A DNA stretch of 64,000 bases from Lutimonas halocynthiae (lineage in GTDB: Bacteria; Bacteroidota; Bacteroidia; Flavobacteriales; Flavobacteriaceae), in contig NZ_JAUFQO010000004.1 in NCBI RefSeq assembly GCF_030409835.1, forward strand, positions 434,001-498,000, in the 5' to 3' direction. Position numbers and translations under genes: made by a program. Each line of letters opens with the position of its first letter. Within the stretch, counting starts at the first letter, position 1. Positions 33,354 to 41,984 of this stretch are shown here, piece after piece. Under the pieces are notes generated by a model. The model did not search any database. It was not told the DNA's origin and saw nothing but the letters and a program-made list of their open reading frames with translations.

Positions 33354-34592
33354 TTATGATACGGCCTTTAACTTTTTAATAGTCGATTTAGTCAACTTAT
33401 CTTCCGCATATTTTTTAGTAACTCTTAAACTGGTCTCATCAGCACCAGGCATATCGAACATGGCATCAGTTAGAATTTCTTCACATAATGACCTAAGCCC
33501 TCTTGCACCAAGTTTGTATTCTACCGCCCTATCCACAATAAAATCAAGCGCCTTTTCATCAATTTTAAAGGTGATCCCGTCCATTTCAAACAGTTTTGTG
33601 TATTGTTTGATAATGGCATTTTTAGGATCTGTCAAAATAGATCTTAGAGTCTTTTTGTCTAAAGGCCTCATAAAAGTAAGCGCTGGAAGCCTCCCTATAA
33701 TTTCAGGGATCAATCCGAAATTCTTTAAATCCGAAGGAATGATATATTGCAATAAATTCTCTTCATCTATTTTATCATCAGATATCGAAGCGCTGTATCC
33801 TACAGCTTGCATATTTAATCTTTTACCAATCACTCTATCAATTCCACTAAACGCCCCACCAGCAATAAAAAGAATGTTTTTTGTATCTACTTCCACAAAT
33901 TTCTGGTCAGGATGCTTTCTTCCTCCTTTTGGCGGAACATTCACTACAGTACCTTCAAGTAACTTTAGCAAGGCTTGTTGTACCCCTTCTCCAGAAACAT
34001 CTCTTGTAATAGATGGATTGTCACTTTTTCTAGCAATTTTATCAATCTCATCGATAAATACAATCCCTTTTTCAGCTTTATCAACCTTATAATCTGCAGC
34101 CTGAAGCAACCTGGTTAAAATAGTTTCCACATCTTCTCCTACGTAACCGGCCTCTGTTAGCACAGTGGCATCAACTATAGCAAAAGGAACATCAAGCATT
34201 TTAGCTATGGTTCTGGCAATTAGTGTTTTCCCGGTACCTGTTTCTCCTACTAAAACAATATTACTTTTTTCAATCTCAATATCGTCATCTGTAGTAGTTG
34301 GCTGTTGCAGTAAACGCTTATAATGATTATATACCGCAACTGACATGACTTTTTTAGCCTGATCCTGCCCGATGATATACTGGTCTAGAAAATCTTTGAT
34401 CTCTCTTGGTTTCTTTACCAAAAAATCAGTGCTTGAATTCTTCTTTTCATTAATGGATTCTTCCAAAACAATCCCATGAGCCTGCTCAATACATTTATCA
34501 CATATATGAGAGTCTACTCCGGCAATGAGCAAATTGGTTTCTTCCTTCTTTCTCTTGCAAAACGAACATTCTAATTCTTCTTTCTTCGCCAT
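33354..34592 (-). CDS. clpX: ATP-dependent Clp protease ATP-binding subunit ClpX
   Basis: This 412-residue AAA+ unfoldase feeds substrates to ClpP. The N-terminal zinc finger [15 protein letters not shown]...HICDKC has four cysteines. The AAA domain has Walker A GETGTGKT, Walker [14 protein letters not shown], the pore-loop [10 protein letters not shown] and sensor segments. [18 protein letters not shown] carries the loop that docks on ClpP, with the IGR form in place of the more common IGF. clpP lies directly upstream on the same strand. Confidence 0.98.
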   Translation of the reverse strand: MAKKEELECSFCKRKKEETNLLIAGVDSHICDKCIEQAHGIVLEESINEKKNSSTDFLVKKPREIKDFLDQYIIGQDQAKKVMSVAVYNHYKRLLQQPTTTDDDIEIEKSNIVLVGETGTGKTLIARTIAKMLDVPFAIVDATVLTEAGYVGEDVETILTRLLQAADYKVDKAEKGIVFIDEIDKIARKSDNPSITRDVSGEGVQQALLKLLEGTVVNVPPKGGRKHPDQKFVEVDTKNILFIAGGAFSGIDRVIGKRLNMQAVGYSASISDDKIDEENLLQYIIPSDLKNFGLIPEIIGRLPALTFMRPLDKKTLRSILTDPKNAIIKQYTKLFEMDGITFKIDEKALDFIVDRAVEYKLGARGLRSLCEEILTDAMFDMPGADETSLRVTKKYAEDKLTKSTIKKLKAVS

Positions 34593-34631
34593 AATCTTCT
34601 TAATTTAAACAGGATATACATCCTGCAATAC

Positions 34632-35294
34632 CTATTTGTTCCTCGTCAGAATTTCATCAATCATTCCGTAGGTCTTAGCTTCATCTGCCTTCATCCAATA
34701 GTCTCTATCTGAATCGTCATGTACTTTTTTTACTTTCTGACCAGAATGTTTCGCGATGATTGCATACAACTCATCCTTCAATTTCATGATCTCGCGAGCC
34801 GTGATTTCTATATCAGAAGCCTGGCCTTGCGCACCACCTAAAGGTTGGTGAATCATAATTCTTGAGTGAGGAAGTGCTGATCTTTTCCCTTTCTCTCCTG
34901 CGCACATTAAAACAGCTCCCATTGATGCAGCCATACCGGTACAAATTGTCGCAACATCAGGTTTGATAAATTGCATGGTATCATAAATTCCTAGTCCGGC
35001 ATAAACGCCTCCTCCAGGAGAATTGATATAGATCGAAATGTCTTTAGACGAATCTACACTTTCTAAGAACAATAATTGTGCCTGAATAATATTGGCTACG
35101 TGATCGTTTATTCCTGTTCCCAAAAAAATGATTCTATCCATCATTAACCTTGAGAACACATCCATCTGAGCAACATTCAATTGTCTTTCTTCTATAATAT
35201 ATGGGGTTACACTACTGACAAGCTGGTCAACATGAAGGCTGTTAATACCTTGATCCTTTACAGCGAATTTTTTAAATTCATTTCCAATATTCAT
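34632..35294 (-). CDS. clpP: ATP-dependent Clp protease proteolytic subunit ClpP
   Basis: This 220-residue serine protease has the nucleophile in [14 protein letters not shown] (Ser124), the histidine in [15 protein letters not shown] and the aspartate in DDSDRDYWM. The substrate-channel residues [19 protein letters not shown] are intact. It forms the barrel that works with ClpX. It follows tig after a terminator, so it probably has its own promoter; clpX follows after 39 bp. Confidence 0.98.
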   Translation of the reverse strand: MNIGNEFKKFAVKDQGINSLHVDQLVSSVTPYIIEERQLNVAQMDVFSRLMMDRIIFLGTGINDHVANIIQAQLLFLESVDSSKDISIYINSPGGGVYAGLGIYDTMQFIKPDVATICTGMAASMGAVLMCAGEKGKRSALPHSRIMIHQPLGGAQGQASDIEITAREIMKLKDELYAIIAKHSGQKVKKVHDDSDRDYWMKADEAKTYGMIDEILTRNK

Positions 35295-35418
35295 ATAACT
35301 TCTTTTTAATCGTTAAGAATGTAAATATAGTAATTAATTAGGATGTACCTCATCCCTAATCATCTTCTCGCTCAGCAATTTTAGACCTTTCTACACTATA
35401 CGGTTTTGCTGTATACAA

Positions 35419-35452
35419 AAAGCTCCATAATGATTAATCATTATGGAGCTTT
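35419..35452 (-). terminator. Rho-independent terminator after tig
   Basis: A perfect 13-bp inverted repeat AGCTCCATAATGA/TCATTATGGAGCT (35421-35450) with a TTAA loop is followed on the minus strand by TTTTTG. It lies 17 bp past the tig stop. Confidence 0.9.
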
Positions 35453-35468
35453 ATATGATCCTCAAGGC

Positions 35469-36791
35469 TTATTTGTAAACTTCTTTTACAAAGTCTTCAT
35501 ATGTAACTTCCTTGGCCTTAATCTTAATATTTTCTTTAAAGAATGTCAATAACTTCTCATTTTTCAATTGATCAGATAATCTCTTAACTTCCTCCTGATT
35601 TGAAAGAACTCTGCCCACGATTTCTTCCAACTCCTTGTCTTCAATTTTATTATCTCCAAACTGAGCCATTTGCGTTTTTACAAACCCTTTAGTATATTCT
35701 TTAAGGTCATCATAATTTACCTGTAATTTATGGTCGTTCATCAACTTTCCTTCAATCAACTGGTATCTCAAACCTTTCTCAGATCTTTCATATTCTTCAC
35801 CTGCTTGTTCTGGCGTCATTGGCTTTTCACCTGATACAGCAAGCCATTTTTTTAAGAATTCAGATGGAAGTTCAAAATTGGTGTTCTCGATCAAACTCTC
35901 TGTTACAGCGTTAAGCAATTGCTGGTCAGCCTGAGATCCGAATTGCTTCTCAGCATCTTCTTTCAATCTTGTCTTAAGTTCTTCTTCACTTTTTACAAGA
36001 CCTTCACCGAATAATTTATCAAATAATTCTTGATTTAATTCTGCAAGTTCTGTTTGTGTTATTTCTTCAATAGTAAAAGTCAAAAGGGCTTCAAAATCAT
36101 GTGCATCATCATGTGAAAGACCTAACACATTCATCAACATATGATCATCAGTAAACAAGTTTTTCGATTTTAATTCGATAACGTCACCAACTTTTGATCC
36201 TACAAATTTCTTTAGATTAGCTTTACCTTTTATTTTTTCAAGTTTGAAAGTAGACTTCTTCTCTATTTCCTTTTCTTCATTTACAAAAGTCCCGGTAACA
36301 TTTGAATTATCTTCAATCGCATCCTGAGTTATCATTTTACCGTATTGCTCTCTGATATTCTCAAGCTGATTATTAATCATTTTATCATCAGCAACAATTT
36401 TATATGAATTAATTGCTTTTTTTGGTTTTAGGTTCACCTCAAATTCAGGAGCTAATCCCAATTCAAATTCAAAAGAAAATTTATCTTCATCCCATGAAAA
36501 ATTATCCTGCATTTTTGGCAAAGGATTTCCAAGAACATCTAATTTCTCTTCAACTAAATATTTACTTAAAGATTCTTGAAGAAGCTTGTTTACTTCATCA
36601 ATCATTACAGACCTCCCATACTGTTTCTTCACCAGGCTCATTGGAACATGCCCTTTTCTAAATCCGGGTATGTTTGCCTTCCTTCTATAATCATTTAACT
36701 GGGTATCAACTTTTTCCTGATAATCATTCGCTGTAATATCAATTTTAACAACTGAATTCAACGCATCAATGTCTTCTTTAGTAATCTTCAT
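35469..36791 (-). CDS. tig: Trigger factor (ribosome-bound chaperone, peptidyl-prolyl isomerase)
   Basis: This 440-residue chaperone matches trigger factor. It has an N-terminal ribosome-binding domain with the tail signature NIPGFRKGHVPMSLVKKQYGRSVMIDEVNK and a C-terminal substrate-binding helical domain (ELPSEFLKKWLAVSGE, YEDFVKEVYK). The middle PPIase domain is weakly conserved, as is usual in Bacteroidetes. It meets nascent chains leaving the ribosome and is placed upstream of clpP-clpX, a common quality-control order. Confidence 0.94.
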   Translation of the reverse strand: MKITKEDIDALNSVVKIDITANDYQEKVDTQLNDYRRKANIPGFRKGHVPMSLVKKQYGRSVMIDEVNKLLQESLSKYLVEEKLDVLGNPLPKMQDNFSWDEDKFSFEFELGLAPEFEVNLKPKKAINSYKIVADDKMINNQLENIREQYGKMITQDAIEDNSNVTGTFVNEEKEIEKKSTFKLEKIKGKANLKKFVGSKVGDVIELKSKNLFTDDHMLMNVLGLSHDDAHDFEALLTFTIEEITQTELAELNQELFDKLFGEGLVKSEEELKTRLKEDAEKQFGSQADQQLLNAVTESLIENTNFELPSEFLKKWLAVSGEKPMTPEQAGEEYERSEKGLRYQLIEGKLMNDHKLQVNYDDLKEYTKGFVKTQMAQFGDNKIEDKELEEIVGRVLSNQEEVKRLSDQLKNEKLLTFFKENIKIKAKEVTYEDFVKEVYK

Positions 36792-36828
36792 TATAAAATA
36801 TATTTATCTCTTTTTAAAATTGAGGATG

Positions 36829-36836
36829 CAAAAATA
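36829..36836 (-). promoter_or_regulatory. Candidate -7 box for tig
   Basis: On the minus strand TATTTTTG matches TAnnTTTG, 37 bases upstream of the tig ATG. No -33 TTG was seen at good spacing. Confidence 0.45.
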
Positions 36837-36942
36837 ATGATTTTTGATTAATTTATAACCATGATTATTCCAATTGAAATGTAAAATTGGCTAATCTTAT
36901 GTTAAAATTGATAAAGTGTGTGGCTATAAATTCCTTGAAAAC

Positions 36943-37281
36943 CTATTTCTCGATTAGTTTATGAAGGATTGACTCAAAAAATGACAACAGAATACTAAAC
37001 AGTAAAGCAGTCCAAAATCCTGAAACGCTAAACCCGTCTATCCAGCTATTTGCTAATAAAATCATGGCCGCATTAATGACGAAAAGAAACAGACCCATAG
37101 TAAGAATCGTTACGGGTAATGTCAGAATTACCAGAATCGGCTTTAAAATAGAAAATAAAATACCAACAATAAAGGCCACCCAGATAGCGGTTCCATAATC
37201 ATCAACTTCAACACCTGGCAATAAATAGGCTATCAACAAAACCGCAAGAGCCGTTAGCAAAACTTTAAATAGGTAATTCAT
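36943..37281 (-). CDS. Phage-holin-superfamily-IV-like 4-TM membrane protein
   Basis: This 112-residue membrane protein has about four helices (LLTALAVLLIAYLLPGVEV, AIWVAFIVGILFSILKPILVIL, LFLFVINAAMILLANSWIDG, FWTALLFSILLSFFESIL). The family is often labelled phage holin because of distant similarity, but chromosomal copies without phage neighbours are common in bacteria. It lies just downstream of an alpha/beta hydrolase gene on the same strand (27-bp gap). Function unknown. Confidence 0.85.
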   Translation of the reverse strand: MNYLFKVLLTALAVLLIAYLLPGVEVDDYGTAIWVAFIVGILFSILKPILVILTLPVTILTMGLFLFVINAAMILLANSWIDGFSVSGFWTALLFSILLSFFESILHKLIEK

Positions 37282-37308
37282 ATATAAATTTTAAATACTT
37301 CAGGGAAA

Positions 37309-38079
37309 TTAATCATTTTCGAGGAATCCGGCAACATTATCGTAAAAATCCGTTGGGTTTTCAGCATGTAACCAATGGCTCGCTTTAAATATTGTCACAA
37401 TTCTGCTGTTTGGAAAATGTCCTGAAATCAAACCTTCATCCTCATCAGTAACATACCCTGACAAAGACCCTCTTAAAAACAAGACAGGGCCATCAAAAAG
37501 AGTTCTTGGAGGCAGCGCTACTCCAATTTCGTCAATATTGTATTCTAAGGTTTCTAAATTAAACCTAAAGGCTAATTTATCTTTATCAATTCGATAAACG
37601 TTCTTCAGTAAAAACTGTCTTATACCCAATTCAGGTATATGTCTTTGAAGAACCTCATCCACTTCATTTCTAGACGAGACCTTGCCAAAATCCACATCAT
37701 TGAGCGCATCGAGTATATATTGATGATGCGGCGGATAAAACTTTGGTGCAATATCTGCTACAACAAGTTTATCCACTCTATTTCCATGTTCCACAGCAAA
37801 CAGCATAGCGGTTTTACCTCCCATTGAATGACCCAGAATATGTACCCGATCTAGCTCATGCTGATCTAAGTAATATAAAAGGTCTGCAACTAACAATTCA
37901 TATGAAAAATCATCATCGTGAAAACTACGTCCATGATTGCGCTGATCAACAAGATGCACTTCATAGTTTGCAGAAAATTTATTGGCCAATGTCTTCCAAT
38001 TATCCCCCATCCCCAAAAAACCATGTAAAATTATCAGAGGCTCTCCTTTGCCTATAACTAAAGAATGTAAAAGTTTCAT
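37309..38079 (-). CDS. Alpha/beta hydrolase (YbfF-like esterase)
   Basis: This 256-residue cytoplasmic hydrolase has the oxyanion loop LHGFLGMGDNWKTLA, the nucleophile elbow GHSMGGKTAMLFA and the histidine near the end in FKASHWLHAENP. The VDQRNHGRSFHDDDFSYELLVADLLYYLD segment is typical of YbfF-type esterases. The ATG overlaps the pdxJ stop by one base (TAATG), so translation is coupled to pdxJ. Substrate unknown. Confidence 0.9.
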   Translation of the reverse strand: MKLLHSLVIGKGEPLIILHGFLGMGDNWKTLANKFSANYEVHLVDQRNHGRSFHDDDFSYELLVADLLYYLDQHELDRVHILGHSMGGKTAMLFAVEHGNRVDKLVVADIAPKFYPPHHQYILDALNDVDFGKVSSRNEVDEVLQRHIPELGIRQFLLKNVYRIDKDKLAFRFNLETLEYNIDEIGVALPPRTLFDGPVLFLRGSLSGYVTDEDEGLISGHFPNSRIVTIFKASHWLHAENPTDFYDNVAGFLEND

Positions 38080-38792
38080 TATTTGAGTTTTTGAAGGTAC
38101 ATACTTACCACATTTTGAAGCCCAAAATACAAAGCTTCTGAAATCAAGGCATGACCGATAGACACCTCCATTACACCCGGAACTTTCTTTATAAAATAAT
38201 TTAAATTAGACAGACTTAGGTCATGTCCGGCATTGATACCAAGACCAAGTTCTATAGCTTTCTCAGCGGCAATTACATATGGTCTTACTCCATTTAGATC
38301 ATCTTTTTCATAAGATACGGCATACGATTCTGTGTACAACTCTATTCTGTCAGCACCTGTATCAGCGGCAGCGGCTATGAGCGAAATATCCGGATCCATA
38401 AAAATGGAAGTTCTAATTCCATTCCTTTTAAACTCAGAAACCACCTCTTTTAAGAAACTGGCATTTTTAATTGTATCCCATCCAGCGTTAGAAGTAATTG
38501 CATCGATTGAATCAGGAACCAGTGTAACCTGTTCTGGTCTAATTCCTAATACCAAATCAACGAACTCAGGGATCGGATTTCCTTCAATATTAAATTCAGT
38601 ATGTACAACAGAGCGAAGATCTTTTGCGTCTTGATATCTAATATGCCTTTCGTCTGGTCTTGGATGAATAGTGATTCCCTCAGCTCCAAAATTTTGGATA
38701 TCAGTAGCTGCTTTCAGCAGATTTGGAACATCTCCACCCCTAGCATTTCTTAGGGTAGCTATTTTATTAATATTGACGCTTAATTTAGTCAT
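38079..38792 (-). CDS. pdxJ: Pyridoxine 5'-phosphate synthase
   Basis: This 237-residue enzyme closes the pyridoxine ring from 1-deoxyxylulose-5-phosphate and aminoacetone phosphate in vitamin B6 synthesis. Landmarks are LSVNINKIATLRNARGGDVPNLLKAA, GITIHPRPDERHIRYQDAKDL, the central EQVTLVPDS, SIFMDPD, IELYTESYA and GLGINAGHDLSLSNLNYF. It is complete. It leads a small minus-strand unit with the hydrolase and the 4-TM protein. An odd-length 17-bp palindrome lies upstream. Confidence 0.97.
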   Translation of the reverse strand: MTKLSVNINKIATLRNARGGDVPNLLKAATDIQNFGAEGITIHPRPDERHIRYQDAKDLRSVVHTEFNIEGNPIPEFVDLVLGIRPEQVTLVPDSIDAITSNAGWDTIKNASFLKEVVSEFKRNGIRTSIFMDPDISLIAAAADTGADRIELYTESYAVSYEKDDLNGVRPYVIAAEKAIELGLGINAGHDLSLSNLNYFIKKVPGVMEVSIGHALISEALYFGLQNVVSMYLQKLK

Positions 38793-38819
38793 TACTTCCT
38801 TATTTATAATTTTAATGCA

Positions 38820-38836
38820 AAAGATATTATATCTTT
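38820..38836. promoter_or_regulatory. 17-bp palindrome upstream of pdxJ
   Basis: AAAGATAT and ATATCTTT flank a central T in the 109-bp divergent gap between pdxJ and the CBS gene, 28 bases from the pdxJ start. No T run follows, so an operator is more likely than a terminator. AT-rich chance symmetry cannot be excluded. Confidence 0.3.
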
Positions 38837-38901
38837 ACCAACTAGTTCGCATACTTAAGGGGGCAAAATTACAATTTTATCTTTAGTAACCATCTATTTT
38901 A

Positions 38902-39561
38902 ATGCAAACCATCACTTACATATTAAACGACATTCAACCTTTTAATTTAAAGAATGATATCACTCAAATGAAGGAGGCTTTTGGGCAATATCCTTTTTCT
39001 CATTTACCAGTGGTCGATGACAATCTTTACTATGGAGCCATTTCTCATGAGGAAATTGAATTGTTAAATCCTGAAAGTCTAAAACTGAATGAATTCAAGC
39101 ATTTAGCGCAACCTTTTTATGCCACTGAGAATATGAACTGGTTCGAGGTCTTGCAGTATTTTGCTACGCACAACACCAATTTGATGCCCATTTTGAATGC
39201 TGAAAAAGAATATATAGGTTATTACGAACTCGATGATTTTTTAAACATTTTTAAATGCACTCCTTTTTTACATGAAGAAGGCGTAATTCTCGTAGTGTCA
39301 AAAAATGTTAATGATTATTCATTTAGTGAAATATCTCAAATAGTCGAATCAAATAATGCTACTCTATTCGGTGCTTTTGTGTCTAAAATCGATAGTGAAA
39401 TTGCGCATATCACCCTAAAACTTAGCCTTCACGATATCAACAACACCTTGCATTCTTTTAGAAGATATAATTATGAGATTCTCAATGAATTTGAAAAGGA
39501 TAAATACCTAGAGGAGCTGAATGACAGATCAAATTACTTGCAAAAATACTTAAATATTTAA
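38902..39561 (+). CDS. CBS domain-containing protein
   Basis: This 219-residue cytoplasmic protein has an N-terminal pair of CBS motifs: AFGQYPFSHLPVVDDNLYYGAISHEEIELL, then VLQYFATHNTNLMPILNAEKEYIGYYELDDFL. A C-terminal ACT-like region follows (VILVVSKNVNDYSFSEISQIVESNNATLFGAFVS). CBS pairs bind adenosine nucleotides and usually regulate a partner. It sits 14 bp upstream of nadK, as it often does in Flavobacteria, which hints at a link to nicotinamide nucleotide metabolism, but the partner is unknown. Confidence 0.85.
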   Translation: MQTITYILNDIQPFNLKNDITQMKEAFGQYPFSHLPVVDDNLYYGAISHEEIELLNPESLKLNEFKHLAQPFYATENMNWFEVLQYFATHNTNLMPILNAEKEYIGYYELDDFLNIFKCTPFLHEEGVILVVSKNVNDYSFSEISQIVESNNATLFGAFVSKIDSEIAHITLKLSLHDINNTLHSFRRYNYEILNEFEKDKYLEELNDRSNYLQKYLNI

Positions 39562-39575
39562 GAGCGCATTAATCG

Positions 39576-40457
39576 ATGAAAGTAGGAATTTTCGGACAAT
39601 CCAATAATGAAACCACTATTAAATATGTGGGCCAGCTTGTTGACCTATGTTCACAGCATGATGTTGCAATAGTCTTTGAAGAGAATTTCTATAAAGGCTT
39701 TGATCAACTAATTGACGCTAAAAATTTCACCACTTTTTCTGGATATAACGATTTAGACCGAGACCTTGACTACTTTTTTTCAGTTGGAGGCGATGGAACT
39801 TTTCTTAGGTCTATCACTTTTATCAGAGATCTGGAAATCCCGGTAATAGGAATTAATACCGGAAGGCTTGGTTTTCTTGCGAATATCCAAAAAGATAGCA
39901 TTGCAGCAGCCTTCAATAAAATAATCAACGGCCAATATATAGTTCAAAAAAGGTCTTTGTTAGGCATCAAGACTGAAAATGATAACAGCGAATTAAACCA
40001 AATAAATTTTGCGCTGAACGAAATAACCGTCACCAGAAAGAATACCGCTTCTATGATCAAAGTAGATACGATGTTAGACGGTGAATTTTTGACGACATAC
40101 TGGAGTGATGGCTTAATCATTTCAACTCCAACAGGGTCTACCGGCTATTCACTTAGTTGTGGCGGGCCAATCATTTCTCCATCATCGCAAAATATTGTTC
40201 TCACACCAATTGCCCCCCATAGTCTTGCTGTTCGACCCTTGGTAATTCCTGAGCAGACAGTTATAGAATTGCACATTGATAGCAGAGCAGACGAAGTGTT
40301 ACTCACATTAGACTCACGCATGTATACTTTGCACAATAAATCAAAACTAATTATTGAGAAATGCTCCTTTTCGATAATGACCCTTCAATTAGACGATCAA
40401 ACCTTTATAAAAACACTCCGTGAAAAACTTCTATGGGGTGAGGATAAACGCAATTAA
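39576..40457 (+). CDS. nadK: NAD kinase
   Basis: This 293-residue enzyme phosphorylates NAD to NADP. It has the GGDGT motif in FSVGGDGTFLRSITFI, NTGRLGFLANIQ and the substrate-binding segment SDGLIISTPTGSTGYSLSCGGPI, followed by APHSLAVRPLVIP. The length is normal. It pairs with the CBS gene upstream; nadE is elsewhere in the window, so two steps of NAD metabolism are encoded in this region. Confidence 0.97.
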   Translation: MKVGIFGQSNNETTIKYVGQLVDLCSQHDVAIVFEENFYKGFDQLIDAKNFTTFSGYNDLDRDLDYFFSVGGDGTFLRSITFIRDLEIPVIGINTGRLGFLANIQKDSIAAAFNKIINGQYIVQKRSLLGIKTENDNSELNQINFALNEITVTRKNTASMIKVDTMLDGEFLTTYWSDGLIISTPTGSTGYSLSCGGPIISPSSQNIVLTPIAPHSLAVRPLVIPEQTVIELHIDSRADEVLLTLDSRMYTLHNKSKLIIEKCSFSIMTLQLDDQTFIKTLREKLLWGEDKRN

Positions 40458-40543
40458 ATCAAAGGATATAATACAATTTTACGCTTAAAAATCTGTTAAT
40501 CAAAAAAGAACATTCATTTCAACTAAATGCAAATGTATTTTTT

Positions 40544-40551
40544 TATATTTG
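40544..40551 (+). promoter_or_regulatory. Candidate -7 box of the porG-uppS-bamA-ompH operon
   Basis: TATATTTG matches TAnnTTTG exactly and ends 13 bases before the ATG of the PorG-like gene, which implies a very short leader. No TTG at ideal spacing was found. Confidence 0.5.
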
Positions 40552-40564
40552 CGACCTATTTTTT

Positions 40565-41224
40565 ATGATGAAAAAAATTGTAATTGTAATCCTAATTTCT
40601 TTCTTTTCAACTGGTGTTTTTTCTCAAATAAATGAGGCTGGAATATTTGTAGGAGGGAGTAATTATATTGGAGACATTGGGCGAACAAACTTTATATATC
40701 CTAATAGTTTTGTGGTAGGGGCCATATATAAATGGAACATGCATCCTCATTACTCGATTAGAGCCACCTATAATTATTCAAAAATTTCGGGGAGCGATTC
40801 TGAAACTAATAATTCATTTAGAAAATATAGAGATCTCAGTTTTACCAATGATATTCATGAATTAGCAGTCGGTATAGAGTATCATTTTTTCAAGTACAGT
40901 CTTGGTAAGATAGGCTATACACATACACCGTATATATTTTTTGAAGCCGGTACGGTGAACTACGGCACATTAGATGACGGACGGAGCTTTAATTTTACCA
41001 TGCCCTTTGGAGCTGGATACAAAACAATTTTGGCACCCAATGTGGGTATCGCTTTTGAAACGGGCTTTAGATACACATTTAAAGATGATATAGATGGCTA
41101 CCCGTACGACCCTTTAAGTGAAAATGTTCAGATCAATCCTAATAATAATGATTGGTATGTTTTTACAGGAATCACCTTAGTTTTCGCTTTTGGAAGGGAA
41201 GGTTGTTATACAGGAAGTTTTTAA
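40565..41224 (+). CDS. porG: PorG-like T9SS outer-membrane beta-barrel protein (DUF6089)
   Basis: This 219-residue barrel protein begins with a signal peptide (MMKKIVIVILISFFSTGVFS then Q). It shows the family pattern EAGIFVGGSNYIGDIGRTNFIYP, YKWNMHPHYSIRATYNYSKISGSD, FFKYSLGKIGYTHTPYIFFEAG and WYVFTGITLVFAFGR. PorG is an outer-membrane part of the type IX secretion machinery and interacts with the PorK/N ring. The assignment is supported by position: in Porphyromonas the porG gene is next to uppS, bamA and two ompH genes, in the same order as here. Confidence 0.8.
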   Translation: MMKKIVIVILISFFSTGVFSQINEAGIFVGGSNYIGDIGRTNFIYPNSFVVGAIYKWNMHPHYSIRATYNYSKISGSDSETNNSFRKYRDLSFTNDIHELAVGIEYHFFKYSLGKIGYTHTPYIFFEAGTVNYGTLDDGRSFNFTMPFGAGYKTILAPNVGIAFETGFRYTFKDDIDGYPYDPLSENVQINPNNNDWYVFTGITLVFAFGREGCYTGSF

Positions 41225-41231
41225 CATAATT

Positions 41232-41984
41232 ATGGATTTAGTTTCTCAAATAGATAAGGGTTTTATACCAAAACATGTTGCGGTCATTATGGACGGTAAC
41301 GGAAGATGGGCTAAAAGCCAGGGCCTTAAAAGAGTTTTTGGGCATAATAAAGGTGTGGAATCTGTCAGACAAACTGTAGAAGCCAGCGTTGAACTTGGAA
41401 TTGAAGCGCTTACGCTTTACGCTTTTTCAACTGAGAACTGGAAACGACCAAAAATCGAAGTAGATACTTTGATGAGTATTTTAGTAAACTCCTTAAAAAA
41501 AGAGATTGCTACTTTTCAGAAGAACAACATCAAACTCCAAGCAATTGGCAACTTAGAGAAATTACCCTTAATCGCAAGAAATCAGCTTAAAGAAGTCATG
41601 AATTTGACTGAAAAAAATGATGGCATGATATTGACTCTTGCCCTTAACTACGGGGCTAAAGAAGAATTGATCAGGGCGGTAAAATCCATTTCTAAAAAAA
41701 TTGTTAATAATGAACTTAAAACGGAAGAAATTGATGAAAAAATTATAAATAGTCATTTATATACATTTACTTTGCCCGTCGTTGATTTTTTGATTCGAAC
41801 GAGTGGGGAAATGCGCATTAGCAACTTTTTATTATGGCAAATTGCTTATGCAGAATTGTATTTTACTGATATTTTATGGCCCGATTTTAGGAAGAAGGAT
41901 TTTTACGAAGCAATACTGAATTATCAAAGAAGAGAGAGGCGATTTGGAAAAACAAGTGAACAAATTGAAAACAGTAATAAATAA
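41232..41984 (+). CDS. uppS: Isoprenyl transferase (undecaprenyl diphosphate synthase)
   Basis: This 250-residue cis-prenyltransferase makes the lipid carrier for peptidoglycan and surface polysaccharides. The start at ATG 41232 (MDLVSQIDKGFIPKHVAVIM) is preferred over an upstream one that lies in porG. Motifs are the catalytic aspartate in VAVIMDGNGRWAKSQG, YAFSTENWKRP, and the C-terminal RTSGEMRISNFLLWQIAYAELYFTDILWPDF. It is cotranscribed with porG and bamA, and its 3' end overlaps bamA. Confidence 0.97.
   Translation: MDLVSQIDKGFIPKHVAVIMDGNGRWAKSQGLKRVFGHNKGVESVRQTVEASVELGIEALTLYAFSTENWKRPKIEVDTLMSILVNSLKKEIATFQKNNIKLQAIGNLEKLPLIARNQLKEVMNLTEKNDGMILTLALNYGAKEELIRAVKSISKKIVNNELKTEEIDEKIINSHLYTFTLPVVDFLIRTSGEMRISNFLLWQIAYAELYFTDILWPDFRKKDFYEAILNYQRRERRFGKTSEQIENSNK

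Noticed and set aside
33316-34092. Long plus-strand open frame of 258 codons
   Set aside because: It is antisense to clpX, whose motifs are complete; the frame has no recognisable domain and starts inside the clpX-dnaG terminator.
36943-37281. Holin-like gene as a sign of a prophage
   Set aside because: No integrase, structural, lysis or attachment-site features occur nearby; the neighbours are housekeeping genes, and this family is widespread in chromosomes.
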